The position numbers and the translations under genes were made by a program. From positions 1-64,000 of the forward strand of contig JARFXS010000004.1 of assembly GCA_029194465.1 (NCBI GenBank): 64,000 bases of DNA, given 5' to 3'. This stretch comes from Candidatus Nitrosocosmicus sp. (lineage in GTDB: Archaea; Thermoproteota; Nitrososphaeria; Nitrososphaerales; Nitrososphaeraceae). This document shows positions 1 to 10,020 of this stretch, piece by piece; position 1 is the stretch's first letter; each line of letters starts with the position of its first letter. The notes below the pieces were generated by a model. The model was not told where the DNA came from, made no database searches, and saw only the letters and a list, made by a program, of their open reading frames with translations.

Positions 1-1
1 T

Positions 2-1193
2 TCTCCCCCAGGACTAGCGTTATTTGTTAGTTTGACAGTATTTTCTATTTTGTCTTCTTTCTTTCTGATAAATAATGTCAAAAATATCAATAGTTTAACT
101 GTTGGAAAATACGCTCATTTCAAACTCATCTATTACCTTGTATTTACAGGACAATGTCTGATTTCATTGATGCTTATTTTTGCTGTTCTTCAAATACTGA
201 TATTTCACGAATATGATACTATTTCATTATTAGTAATACACGTAATTAGTTATGGTATTTGGATCGGTATTTTAGGATTATTAGCAAGGGCATTTATTTT
301 GTGGTACCGGAATTTTAACCAAAATGTAATGATAATGATATTTGCCATGGCTATGATAGCATATGTTGTCAACGGAGTATTCGGTTTAGTTAATCAAATT
401 GATATACTTACTCAACAGGATCCGATTATATCTTCAGATTATGTTGCTTATTTTCCTGAATTTAGTAATTTATCCGTTAGTGATCAAATTAATGTAGTTT
501 ATCAAATGTCTAGTATATCTGCCTATCTTAACATGGATAGGTAGCGTAAAACTACTCTATCAGAATTTGCGAAGAATTGGAAGGCTAAAGTTTTGGTGTA
601 TGATGATAATGTCTCTAGTTTATTATAATATATCCTTTCCTCTTTTTGTATTGGGATATTTTGATCCAGTCAATGATGACAATGCGTTACTAAACATACT
701 CCTATTTTCTTTAGGCGGACTTATATCCGGTATTATATTTGGTATTTCTTTCTTGTATGTAGCTAGGTCTTTAAAGGCAAATTCTGTTATTAGAACTCAG
801 TTAATCTTGACGGCGTATGGTTTTCTTCTTTTCTATATAACAGGATCAGCCACCGCTGCACAGGCCGCATACCCTCCATTTGGCTTAATTTCAGTTTCGC
901 TTATCGGCTTATCGTGCTATCTTATTTATTCAGGACTATGTTCGGCAGCTCAAATTGTTTCTCAAGATCTTGTACTTCTTAGGTCTATCAAGAATTCTGT
1001 AACTGAACAAGCCAATTTCCTTGGTAGTATTGGCACCGCTCATAGAAACAAGGAATTAGAATCTCGAGTATTGACTGTTGCTAAGAATCTTGAAAATGAA
1101 ATGGAAGAAGCATCTGAAGTTGAACCCTCAATGACTGAAACTGAAATAGTCGATTATATACAGTACGTTATGAATGAAATTCATAAGAAATAA
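2..1193 (+). pseudogene. Polytopic membrane protein, 5' partial and frameshifted
   Basis: The frame is open to the window edge, so the N-terminus is missing. A first frame stops at 542-544 and a second frame runs to 1193. They read as one protein: 'SISAYL' continues as 'TWIGSVKLLYQNLRRIGR' if one T of the TT near 528-529 is removed. About seven or eight hydrophobic segments are followed by roughly 60 charged, probably cytosolic residues ending 'NEIHKK'. I recognise no family and assign no function. The single lesion could be a sequencing indel and not true decay. A start at the internal TTG (567) is possible but would begin in the middle of the conserved-looking stretch. Confidence 0.6.
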
Positions 1194-1451
1194 CAATTTG
1201 ACGGATTCAAATCCCGCATTTCCTTTTCCTTTAGGAATTTAAACAATATCTGTTTGCCTACTATTAAATTAGAATCGAGTAATTGTCATTATTTTTCTGG
1301 AGAAGAGTGATATTTAAAACAGATTAAAAAATACTAGACATCATGTTAAATTGAAAAGATGGTTAAAAGAACTATTCTGGTTGATCCCAAACAGAAATCG
1401 ATTTATTCAAAGTTATGAATTTTAAAGATGTATGTATCTTAGCACTAATTA

Positions 1452-1847
1452 TTAACCACTTGCTATATTTCTAAATTCACCACTGATAAATCCAGTACCA
1501 GGAGTTAGCAACTTTATAAACTCTTCATAAATATCTTGGCATTCTTTATCTTTTGAAATTTTTTCTACAACTAGAGTGCGGTGCTCCCGATCTTTGTATG
1601 TTACCTTATTTATCCATATCTCTTCTTCTTCGGGATTAATGGTGATGACTTTGGTAATGTTAACGAAGCCCGGTATATTTTTAGCACCTATTAGACTAAA
1701 ACAGTCGTAGGTTACTTCCTCTTTTTTAATAAACTCGATCAATCGATTTGTAACTTGTAACAAAGATTCATGATTTTTCTTGGGGACACGATAAAAGACA
1801 AATTCCACATAATTTTTACCATTTTTATTGTTTTCTGATGATTCCAT
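1452..1847 (-). CDS. DUF1428/YbaA-like small protein
   Basis: A 131-residue cytosolic protein. After about 12 polar residues, 'YVEFVFYRVPKKNHESL' and the C-terminal 'FISGEFRNI' resemble the ferredoxin-like dimeric alpha/beta barrel of the DUF1428 (YbaA) family, in which one domain covers the whole chain. No catalytic residue is known for the family, so function is open. The ATG at 1847 fits the domain boundary. It stands alone, and the next gene on the same strand begins about 680 nt upstream. The family call is from memory of motifs; an unrelated ferredoxin-like fold is possible. Confidence 0.5.
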   Translation of the reverse strand: MESSENNKNGKNYVEFVFYRVPKKNHESLLQVTNRLIEFIKKEEVTYDCFSLIGAKNIPGFVNITKVITINPEEEEIWINKVTYKDREHRTLVVEKISKDKECQDIYEEFIKLLTPGTGFISGEFRNIASG

Positions 1848-2013
1848 GATATCTTCTTATGTTCAAACTTAAAATAAAAAGAATTGTTTACAGATGGGAA
1901 TTCCATTTCTATTTCGTGTGGCTTGATAAGAGGTCAGGCAAATTATACTTGGAGGACGGATTCAAATCCCACTCTTTGTATTATTTAAGAGGTTTTTGAC
2001 ATAGCCGCTATCT

Positions 2014-2529
2014 TTATTGAGTTAAGGAACTAACATCTCCATCTACTGTGTAGGTTACAATAAAGGGGTTTCCTTTTAAATTGTGAAATGCTAAAGCGTT
2101 ACCAGCAAATACAAATGATCCTGCATTGAATTGGGATTCTGTAAATTGTTTCATTACTGATGCCGCAAATTTGCTATCATTAACTGACGTATTGAATGGT
2201 TCTGCAATTGCGGATGAATTTGATACCAAATTGTATTTATGTAAAATTACCGCCTCAACGGGTTGGCTTGCGGTAAATGAAACTATACCTGAATAAATCT
2301 TTCCGTCATCTCTTAGTGGAGCTGCAATCACAACTTGATGGGTTTCATGCCCTGGCAGAGGATCTTGTACAGACTGCTTTGTATCTTGTACTACAAAAGG
2401 AGTTGGTTGTTCCTGTTGTTGTGCCAATACTATTTCCGATAGTTGAATAACCAAAGCAATTGCACCAAGTAGTGCAACTACAGTTAATACTATACTTACT
2501 TTATTCACTACTTTGAGAATAAAAGACAA
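2014..2529 (-). CDS. Exported or membrane-anchored protein, unknown
   Basis: 171 residues with one N-terminal hydrophobic segment (about residues 10-36, ending 'IVLAQQQEQ'), which could be a signal peptide or an anchor. The rest is a soluble beta-rich domain with 'HETHQVVIAAPLRDDG' and several N-x-S/T sites. Similar single-domain exported proteins are frequent in thaumarchaea. I do not recognise a named family. A TATA-like 'ATATATA' lies immediately upstream of the start on the coding strand. No operon partner. Confidence 0.6.
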   Translation of the reverse strand: MSFILKVVNKVSIVLTVVALLGAIALVIQLSEIVLAQQQEQPTPFVVQDTKQSVQDPLPGHETHQVVIAAPLRDDGKIYSGIVSFTASQPVEAVILHKYNLVSNSSAIAEPFNTSVNDSKFAASVMKQFTESQFNAGSFVFAGNALAFHNLKGNPFIVTYTVDGDVSSLTQ

Positions 2530-3057
2530 TATATATAAACACTTAGCAATAACGTGTTGTAATTAGTTAGCAATTTCAACATGATTAAATTCACAGGAAT
2601 TGTATGATAAAGAGAACTTTCAAAAGTATGAAAAAACAAAGAATCTCGATACCTACTTGAATTTCAATGACGATTTCATTTGCCTATGAGATGAGTCTTG
2701 TAAATGTCAGTGATGCCAAAGCAATGGGAATCATAACCTTGTCAGGCAATTGGGTGTTTCTACTTTGGTCACTTAAATCCTGATTACTTTTATTGTAGAA
2801 ATGATGATGGAAATTTAAACACTGTTATGGTTGATCCTATGTCTCTGTTTCAAAATGTTCGGTCAAAATATAAACTACAATAAATCATTCCTTTTAACTT
2901 TGTATCTGGTTCAAATCCCTCACTTTGCACCATTTGTTTTTAGAATGATTGCATTGTGTTTCTTACTAATTTTCTACTGTTTTATTAAAGGAGAAATTTA
3001 TGATTTTGTTTATATACTCCTAAAGTTTTGTCCATTTTGTGGAGCGGACAAAGAAGA
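2530..3057. other. Intergenic, no supported gene
   Basis: A 76-codon plus-strand frame (2831-3061) ends in 'FCPFCGADKEE' and overlaps the next ATG by ATGA. Only the last ten residues look protein-like (a CPxC zinc knuckle), so it may be the tail of a decayed small zinc protein. Nothing else stands out. Confidence 0.4.
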
Positions 3058-3246
3058 ATGACTAGAGAGTTTTGTTGTGAGAAATTCAAAGAAGAATATG
3101 AAAGTGAATGCATTAGACATGACACAGAGATTTTTAAGTATTCGGGAGATCATAAAGGAGTTTACTATCTTATGTTTGAAGGCAACATTGCCAGCGCCCC
3201 TTTAGTTTTTTGTCCCTATTGCGGTAAGCGATTGGTTGGATCCTAG
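3058..3246 (+). CDS. Small zinc-binding protein (CCEKF...CPYCG)
   Basis: 62 residues starting at the ATG at 3058. It carries 'CCEKF' near the N-terminus and 'FCPYCGKRL' near the C-terminus, a spacing typical of compact single-zinc proteins with two Cys pairs. The frame opens further upstream (a TTG at 3028), but ATG 3058 is preferred because the preceding residues look random. The remnant upstream ends in a similar CPFCG knuckle. Function unknown; RNA, DNA or protein binding are all possible. Confidence 0.6.
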   Translation: MTREFCCEKFKEEYESECIRHDTEIFKYSGDHKGVYYLMFEGNIASAPLVFCPYCGKRLVGS

Positions 3247-3674
3247 CATGTATAGGTCATGGATCATTAAAACGACAGCTCTATAGAATCAGGATATACT
3301 AAATGAGCGTATGGAATAAACCAGAAAACCAAGATAATCACTTCGTTCACTTGTAATGCGATAGTAAAGTGATTCTACAACTTAGATAATTATAGATTTG
3401 TAAGAAAGTGTAATAGTGTAAGTCTTGTCATTTTCATCATTTGAGACTCGATGGTTTCTCAAACTTTTTATTGATTTAAAATCTAAATCTGGAACGTTCA
3501 CTGCAAAAGGTTCTTTCTGATAGCAAATCATTAAATATATAAAAAGATTCATCATTGATTGCTCTCACAGACAAAATCATTTTTCCAGGCTCATCTTCCG
3601 ATCGTATTTAGTAATGTCATCACTTTTTAGTTTACTATCATATCATTCCTGCCGTATTGAAATAGATAGGTGTG
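3247..3674. other. Intergenic, nothing recognised
   Basis: AT-rich, with no open frame or RNA-like structure that I could support. Confidence 0.5.
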
Positions 3675-4735
3675 TTATGGTCGTGCCTCTAAGACCAAGT
3701 TGAATGGTGTTTGAGTAGCACAACGGATCTTTGAGAATCCTGCCGATTTCATTATCTCTATTGTTTTCTGTTCACCAGCCCCTGTGCTCCCAGAGCCGGT
3801 CCATTTTCATTTAAAGACGCCGGAACGCAAATCAGAGAGGATGCCGAATAAAACACTCTTCCAAGAGGATTTAGATTATCTTCCAATTGATTATTGGCAA
3901 ATGGTTCTACTAGCATCCATGTCCCTGCCTTTTTCTTTAAGGTTTCACGTACATGTTTGGCTGCACCTATTGGATCACCCATATCATGGAAACAGTCAAA
4001 GAAGGTTACCAAATCATAATCATCTCCTGGATAATCTGATGATTTTGCCACTTTAAATGTAATATTCATTACACCCTCTTCTACTGCCCGCTTTCTGGCC
4101 CATTCAATAGATGGTTTGTGTGAATCAAATCCTATCACATTTGAATTTGGATATGCTTTTGCCATCATGATTGTCGATGCTCCATGACCGCATCCTACAT
4201 CTGCTATCTTACATTTTTTATTTTTTAGCTTGATTTCGACATCATCAAGTGCTGGAATCCAGCTTTGTGTTAGATTCGCTACATAATTAGGTTTGAAGAA
4301 TCTTTCTGTTCCTTCAAACAAGTAATGATGATGATCACCCCAACCTAGCCCTTTTCCAGTCTTGAATGCCTCAATAATCTTTTCCTCGTCTTTGAAAAGA
4401 CTTACTATTGATTGGTAAAATCCACATACATATGCAGGGCTCTTTTCATCTGTCAGTGCCAATGCATGTTCTTCGGGCAATGCAAATTTTTTGGTATTAC
4501 TATCGTAAATGACATAACCTCCAGCAGCTTGACTGGCTAGCCATTCTTTTATCATTCGTGGATGGGTATTTGTCTTCTTTGCTAGTTCTTCAGGTGTCAT
4601 TTCGCCTTCTCCAATCATCGCTTTAAATAATCCGAGCCTGTCGCCAACAAAAGTGATCAATGCACCTTCTGCAGCTCCCCAGTCATTTATGATTCTTCCA
4701 ATGAATTCCTGCAACTTTACTTCATCTACTACCAT
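3675..4735 (-). CDS. wHTH + class I SAM-dependent methyltransferase, C-terminal frameshift
   Basis: N-terminal winged-helix/dimerisation domain (about residues 1-100, 'MTPEELAKKTNTHPRMIKEW') followed by a Rossmann methyltransferase domain with SAM motif 'VADVGCGHG'-type ('IADVGCGHGAS', about residue 180), 'GFDSHKPSIEWARK' and 'FFDCFHDMGDP'. This is the Rv2258c/O-methyltransferase-like architecture; the substrate is unknown. The uninterrupted frame ends at 3758 with 'GLVNRKQ'. Reading G3 instead of G4 at 3779-3782 continues as 'AGEQKTIEIMKSAGFSKIRC' and ends at 3675 with '...LVLEARP', the expected last helix and strands. I therefore annotate the full gene with one single-base insertion, possibly a sequencing error. 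Confidence 0.75.
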
Positions 4736-5008
4736 TTGCTTCCACTCCTCCTACAGAATTAACAGTACATTTTGAAGTTACGTGTTTTTTTAAAAGATTG
4801 GCCATCTCCAATTGAAATGGCACTAATGATATTGTTTCTTGTATCATGTTATATAGATACAAAGTACATGATTGATAAATAAATGCCGGGAGCTCGATAC
4901 CCGTATTTTACATATTAAATGATGAGACATTGCTTTTATCTCTATAGCATCAATCGTGAATAACAATCTTGATCTAAATTTTTTAACCAGGTCGTTCGGG
5001 AAAAATTG

Positions 5009-5947
5009 ATGGATGCCAAAGACGTATGGATCTTTTGCGAAATAGCATTCAAAGGAATTGATTATGACTCGTTTACTGACAGGAGAGTTAGTCCTTCAGT
5101 GATTGGAAAAAAGCTTGGATTAGATGAAAAGACAGTTCGATCAAGAGTAAAGAAAATGGAAAATGACGGGTTCATAAAGTACTATCAAGCTATGCCCCAG
5201 CTGGGCTTTTTTGCATTTAAGAATATTAATACATATCGATTCGAAGCGTTAAATATTTCCACCAAACACGGGGTTATAAAATATGCCCGTGGACTCCCAT
5301 TTGTTGTTGATATAGTTGACTACTTAGGGAATATAGTGTCTATTAGTATTGCAGGCGGTTCTTCTGAGGAGATAGATCAAGTAGCTACTGAAATAGCCAA
5401 TAGATTTGAATTATTAAAGTGGAGACTTGGAAATTGTGGAGTAAAAAACCCCCTAATCATTCCGGACAAGTTAGATTGGAAGCTTATTCAAAAACTTCGA
5501 TACAATGCACTATCCGGAATCAACGAGATCTCTGATTCATTATCAATTACTTCTAGGATGGTTCGATATAGGATTACAAAACTCTTGGGTTCGGATATGT
5601 TGAGAGTACGAGCAATAATAAATAGCCAGAAACAACAAGGTCTAATATTTTATGAACTGGAGTTGTCAGTCGATGCATCAAGCCGATATAAGATTATTAA
5701 TCATTTAAGAGAGATATATGTAGAACATCTTTGGTCAGTACGAACTATTGCAGAGAAGATCTTGCTTGCTAATCTTTTTGCTTTTACTCTTGCAGAGCCT
5801 GAAGAAGCATATGTAGATGTATTAAAACTAGAAGGTGTTAGATCTTGCTCCCTTTTTATATTCAAAGAAATTGTCGAACCAAAACGACAAAATTGGATGG
5901 ACGATTTGATAGATCAGAAAATCATCATTGAGTCAAAATTTGAATAA
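5009..5947 (+). CDS. Lrp/AsnC-like regulator with two winged helices
   Basis: 313 residues. An AsnC-type HTH sits at the N-terminus ('PSVIGKKLGLDEKTVRSRVKKM', about residues 30-55). A second HTH lies at about 165-195 ('GINEISDSLSITSRMVRYRI'). Each is followed by a ligand-binding-like alpha/beta region, so the chain looks like a tandem duplication of the Lrp layout. Such tandem one-component regulators are common in thaumarchaea; target and ligand are unknown. A TTG one codon upstream is an alternative start. It is transcribed away from the methyltransferase at 3675-4735, with about 270 nt between them. Confidence 0.7.
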   Translation: MDAKDVWIFCEIAFKGIDYDSFTDRRVSPSVIGKKLGLDEKTVRSRVKKMENDGFIKYYQAMPQLGFFAFKNINTYRFEALNISTKHGVIKYARGLPFVVDIVDYLGNIVSISIAGGSSEEIDQVATEIANRFELLKWRLGNCGVKNPLIIPDKLDWKLIQKLRYNALSGINEISDSLSITSRMVRYRITKLLGSDMLRVRAIINSQKQQGLIFYELELSVDASSRYKIINHLREIYVEHLWSVRTIAEKILLANLFAFTLAEPEEAYVDVLKLEGVRSCSLFIFKEIVEPKRQNWMDDLIDQKIIIESKFE

Positions 5948-6009
5948 AATTTGTAACCTGTTATGGCACTGTCTTAAATAATCTTCATAGCCCCATAATT
6001 GTCTAAACA

Positions 6010-6165
6010 TCAAACCGTTTTAATCATCTTTTCGACTTCATCCTCTGTCTCGGTTAAGCCAGGATGATGATCCTTAGCATGTATTTGTATGTGCTTTTTT
6101 ATATCGTCATTTCCTTGGGGAGATATAAGTGTCCAACCACATGGGCAACTAATCATTTTTGCCAT
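6010..6165 (-). CDS. DUF1059 small protein
   Basis: 51 residues from ATG 6165 ('MAKMISCPCGW') to the TGA at 6010-6012. The 'SCPCGWTL' start, the H-x3-H and the 'DHHP' motif followed by 'LTETEDEVEKMI' match the DUF1059 family, small putatively metal-binding proteins with a CxCGW N-terminus. The family has no established function. It is shorter than many gene callers report. It lies alone in what would otherwise be a 640-nt gap. Confidence 0.75.
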   Translation of the reverse strand: MAKMISCPCGWTLISPQGNDDIKKHIQIHAKDHHPGLTETEDEVEKMIKTV

Positions 6166-6579
6166 GCATAGCATTAAAGAATAAGTTTCGTATATACTTT
6201 TTATTTTAGTTTGGTCATTTATCTCTATTTTACTAGGGTATAGGTTATGATTATTAAATGTCTAGTACATGAAGATCCTTACCATGGTAACTTATCCTTT
6301 ATGACATACCAATTTTTAACACTTATAATATAAGAGATAAGATGCGAGGCGATTGCCATGGCATTCATTTTCATGACTTTGCTACTTGGATAGTGTTAAA
6401 ACGATTATCAAGAATAGTTCGTATTTCCAGAAAGCCAGATCAGATAGTAACCAATGCATATTGTAGGTAGAGTAAAAGATTTTTACAGTGTAACATGGAT
6501 TAGGGTATAAACTAGCTGAGTTTGATATTCTTCTAGTAGAACTTGGATAGAGTTATTTATACCATATTCAAGTTATCAA

Positions 6580-6588
6580 AAATATTTT
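6580..6588 (+). promoter_or_regulatory. TATA-like element of the ZIP gene
   Basis: 'ATATTTTAA' is centred about 27 nt before ATG 6612. This is the archaeal TATA position for a leaderless transcript and decides between the ATGs at 6591 and 6612. Confidence 0.45.
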
Positions 6589-6611
6589 AAATGCCTAAAT
6601 TAAGATGCTTT

Positions 6612-7388
6612 ATGAATGGCATAGTTGATTCTTTGATTTGGGGTTTTATTGCAAGTAGTCCTTTACTTATTGGTTGCGTTATTGCATTGTATGTCAATTT
6701 GTCCCGCCGAGTCATTACAACAATAATGGCTTTTGGAAGCGGAGTACTAATTGCAACATTGACTTTTTCAATTTTAGTAGAGGCTTTTCAGGTAACCCAC
6801 ACTCTCCCCGCTACTGTAACTGGTTTCATTCTCGGAGGAGTATCTTTTAGTATTGCAAATTATTTCCTCAAGAAAAAATCGACTGCCAAAGCTAGTAATA
6901 ATAACCTTAAGAAGGGATCAAATTATCAAGAAAAAGGGAATACTACATCATCAGACTCTGGTCGGTCCTTATTCATAGGTGCTCTAATGGATGGTATACC
7001 AGAAAACGCTGCACTTGGGCTGACACTAGCAACTGGAGGCGTTTTAAATATTGCTTTTCTTGTTGCAATTTTTGTTTCAAACCTTCCTGAAGGATTGGCT
7101 TCAACTTATGGAATGAAATCTAGTGGCATAGGTAAAAAACGAATACTAGTTACTTGGTCCATAGCATTAGTACTATGTACACTATCAACAACTCTGGGGT
7201 ATGCTGTTTTATCATATGCTAGCCCACCTATTATCTCAATATCAATCGCTTTCGCAGCGGGAGCGGTACTTGTTATGCTAGCAGATTCTATGATTCCAGT
7301 GGCATTTAAGGAAGGTGGAATTATTAAAGGAATTGCCTTATTGGCAGGTTTTCAAGTCGCGGCTATTTTGACAAAACTACAGGGTTGA
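6612..7388 (+). CDS. ZIP-family divalent metal transporter
   Basis: Integral membrane protein of about 258 residues with eight hydrophobic segments. A Ser/Lys/Asn-rich loop (about 90-120) separates the first three from the rest. The transport site motifs are 'MDGIPENAALG' (usual HxxPEG-type motif on helix 4) and 'SNLPEGLAS' on helix 5. This is the ZIP (ZupT-like) fold that imports Zn, Fe or Mn. The first site has M-D-G-I-P-E-N where many ZupT proteins have H at the first position, so metal preference may differ. Start at 6612 is chosen from the TATA distance; 6591 would add seven residues. Confidence 0.8.
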   Translation: MNGIVDSLIWGFIASSPLLIGCVIALYVNLSRRVITTIMAFGSGVLIATLTFSILVEAFQVTHTLPATVTGFILGGVSFSIANYFLKKKSTAKASNNNLKKGSNYQEKGNTTSSDSGRSLFIGALMDGIPENAALGLTLATGGVLNIAFLVAIFVSNLPEGLASTYGMKSSGIGKKRILVTWSIALVLCTLSTTLGYAVLSYASPPIISISIAFAAGAVLVMLADSMIPVAFKEGGIIKGIALLAGFQVAAILTKLQG

Positions 7389-7690
7389 TGAAATCATTAG
7401 AATCTAAACCAAGTAAGGTATCTCGATGTCTCACTTCTGCAACCATAAAGTTTATGACGATTTTATTAATCAAGAGATTTTGGTGTTGACATCTTACTTT
7501 ATTATTAGGTTCAAATAGTTGCAGTCGAATCCAAATAAGAACCATATTAGTAATGCATTTTTGATCACACTGTTATTTTTATAATTATTTATATGAAATG
7601 ACCAAATAATACTTATTTTAGTCGCTATTAATTAAAAATATATGTTGTTTAGAGAATGTTTATAAAAAAGTATGATACAAACTTGTAATA

Positions 7691-8038
7691 TTGGAATACA
7701 ATGAACTAGGAAAAACAATACTGGGCCTGGATTCTGCAATAAGGTTTGTAACAATATTTGATACAAAAGATGAAAAGATTCTGTACTCGGAGCATAATCC
7801 TGGAACTACAAATTTATTATCAAAAGAAGAAAGTCAGGAATCCTTGCAGTTAGCCATCAACGCATGGAAAACTAGAAGTAAGTTGGCTTCAAAGATAGGT
7901 AAAGGAAAGTATGTTCTAGCAGAGTACGAAAAGATTAAGCGTATAACCATGCCCTTTGACGAGAGTCACTTGCTTTATATCACAACTGACGTTGGATCTA
8001 ATTCACTCGATCTAATTGACAAGATAAAGAATTTATGA
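7691..8038 (+). CDS. Conserved thaumarchaeal protein, roadblock/profilin-like
   Basis: 115 residues beginning at TTG 7691, with a TATA-like 'TATAAAAAAG' at about 7659-7668, the right distance for a leaderless start. The order helix ('ELGKTILGLDSAIRF'), strands ('VTIFDTKDEKILYS'), helix and strands ('HLLYITTD') resembles the roadblock/profilin-like fold of small signalling proteins, probably the family NCBI calls DUF6659 (from memory). No catalytic residues are expected. Function unknown. Confidence 0.5.
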   Translation: MEYNELGKTILGLDSAIRFVTIFDTKDEKILYSEHNPGTTNLLSKEESQESLQLAINAWKTRSKLASKIGKGKYVLAEYEKIKRITMPFDESHLLYITTDVGSNSLDLIDKIKNL

Positions 8039-8518
8039 CAACGGGGCTCAAATCCCCCACTTTACATTTTTATACTTAATATAAAAAATATTGTTTGTTC
8101 CCAGTGCTAACAGAATTTGTTTTGTTGTTTGTGTTTTAACTCTAGCCAGTTTAGTTGCTTATGAATTGTCAATAATACCCAAAACTGAGTTTTACCGTTC
8201 ATGAAATGATCAAGGCATTAGTCATTGTTTATGCGATATGGTGAAAAAAACATACCAGGTTCAAATAAAAGAGTCATGCTTGTTGATCTCCAAGATAAAA
8301 TCAATTTTAGAATTTACTTTGTTTATCGAACCTTTTCTATTCTTACTCCATTTAAGATCCAAACATTAAATGATAATCTAAATAATATTCATAACCTTGA
8401 AACTTCCATATCTCTTACCAAATTTACAAAATCTTTGAGAATTGGGTAACATCAGAATAGCATTTCTGATTCTACAGGACTTAATGCTTTTATATGTCCA
8501 GATTATATGAACAATTTA
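8039..8518. other. Intergenic with a weak ORF and a TATA element
   Basis: A 74-codon frame at 8225-8449 has no domain and unconvincing composition; I do not call it. 'TTTTATATG' at about 8486-8494 is the likely TATA element for the secreted protein that follows. Confidence 0.4.
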
Positions 8519-8932
8519 ATGGATACTAATATAAAGATACTCGCAATAGCACTTGTTGTTATATCGATCGCCGTAGCTCCATCATTGCTCGTCAATAAAT
8601 CTGTATATGCTGCATATTATTGTGCAGATGAAATGGGAAAGTCAAACGCATGGATCGAAGGATGTAAACAAGGTTGGTATGATCATGACCATTGCAAAAG
8701 TTACAACCCAGGGACCGGCGAGGTAGCTAAGGGGTATAAAGTAGGATGGAATAAAGGCGAATGCAAAAGTACACCACATTATTGTACAGAGTACTCTGGA
8801 AAATCACAGAGTTGGATACAAGGATGTAAACAAGGTTGGTGGGATCATGACCACTGTTGGGGATATTCTCCGGGATCAGGGGACTATGGTAAAGGATACA
8901 GTGTTGGCTGGTCAAAAGGTCACTGTAAGTAA
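8519..8932 (+). CDS. Secreted two-repeat protein with HDHC motifs
   Basis: A signal peptide ending 'SVYAA' (first ~30 residues) precedes two tandem repeats of about 50 residues each. Each copy has C near its start, 'W-I-x-G-C-K-Q-G-W-x-D-H-D-H-C', 'Y-x-P-G-x-G', 'KGY-x-VGW-x-KG' and a final C. The two His and Cys in H-D-H-C plus the flanking Cys suggest metal binding or disulphides outside the cell. I do not recognise a named family. The ATG at 8507 is an alternative start; 8519 agrees better with the TATA distance. Confidence 0.7.
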   Translation: MDTNIKILAIALVVISIAVAPSLLVNKSVYAAYYCADEMGKSNAWIEGCKQGWYDHDHCKSYNPGTGEVAKGYKVGWNKGECKSTPHYCTEYSGKSQSWIQGCKQGWWDHDHCWGYSPGSGDYGKGYSVGWSKGHCK

Positions 8933-9233
8933 ATAATATATTTCTTCTTTTTGTTTTCTTTCTAAAATAAACAATCTGAATGGTTTTAGACCAAATGGGT
9001 ATATCTATGTGATTGCAGAACATTTTGTTTAATACTTTGGAATCAAACACTACTCTATCAAGAATATATACGCCTTCTTGGGGAAATAACTAATTATACA
9101 ACAAATACCTTCAGATAGGATCGGGTTCAAATATGACGGTTCGACCTTTTGGATAGAATGGATAGGACATTATAATCGGTAAATTTATTCGTATAGATAA
9201 AGGAGATAGAAATCGCCAGGCTGATACAAATAA
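8933..9233. other. Intergenic, nothing recognised
   Basis: The minus-strand frame here (8727-9050) is antisense to the secreted-protein gene and has no domain. Confidence 0.4.
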
Positions 9234-9497
9234 ATGAAGTTTTTTAATCCTTCTATTTCATTGGCAACTTCACCAGAAAACACTACGCCAGATGATAATA
9301 AAATCCGGTGGATTATTGAAGTTAATGATCTTTACAAACAACACAAAGGAGAAAATAGATATGAGAATCGGTATTCAATAGTTCATAAAATTTATGAAGG
9401 GGAAAACTTCATCGAATCTCATAGTATTACCGTCAATAAAAAAAACCTTTTTCAAATAAAAGATAAAATAGATATGGTTCTAAATGAATGCATGTAG
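9234..9497 (+). CDS. Small hypothetical protein
   Basis: 87 residues, soluble and charged ('KIRWIIEVNDLYKQHKGENRY', then 'YSIVHKIYEGENFIESHSITV'), with a plausible beta-rich core and a C-terminal helix. The codon use resembles neighbouring genes. I recognise no family and see no operon partner, so this rests on composition and length only. Confidence 0.45.
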   Translation: MKFFNPSISLATSPENTTPDDNKIRWIIEVNDLYKQHKGENRYENRYSIVHKIYEGENFIESHSITVNKKNLFQIKDKIDMVLNECM

Positions 9498-10020
9498 AGA
9501 ACCAATTCTTTATTATTTCGACAATAGATATCTATCTGTTTGTTGTTTTAGTAAATTCAGTATCACCTAACAAATTCTAGATATTGTAAAAAAAATAACA
9601 AAATTGTTTGTCGATTTACAGTTACTGAAAGGCGTAGCGACACATTAATGGGGATTCATGCTAACAATAGAGATGTAAAGTTTGAAGGGACATAATATAA
9701 CAATTTAATTATGATAATAAAGATGAAATCAGGATGGTCCCATGGTTTGATTTAACAAGAAGGTACAATAAATCTACAGTTTATTGTATTGCTGGAATTA
9801 GACAAATTTTAAACCAGGGGCATAAACAATAAATTATTCGAGTTATTCATACTGCTTTTATTTTGATTGTTGGTTGTGCACATGTATAGGATGGGCTTTA
9901 ATATGTTATTACTAAGATCTTATCCTTAGCGCTTCTCGATTCTTTTTTTAGTAAGGAATTTTTCATTCCGGGTAACTCTGTGTGAGTATTGACCTTTCTA
10001 TATTTTGTCTATTCCGCCCG
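9498..10020. other. Intergenic, nothing recognised
   Basis: 522 nt between convergent genes. AT-rich, no supported ORF or hairpin. Confidence 0.5.

Noticed and set aside
2831-3061. 76-codon frame ending in CPFCGADKEE
   Set aside because: Only the last ten residues look like protein; the rest is hydrophobic without pattern.
8225-8449. 74-codon plus-strand frame
   Set aside because: No domain, unconvincing residue pattern, no promoter at leaderless distance; could be chance in AT-rich DNA.
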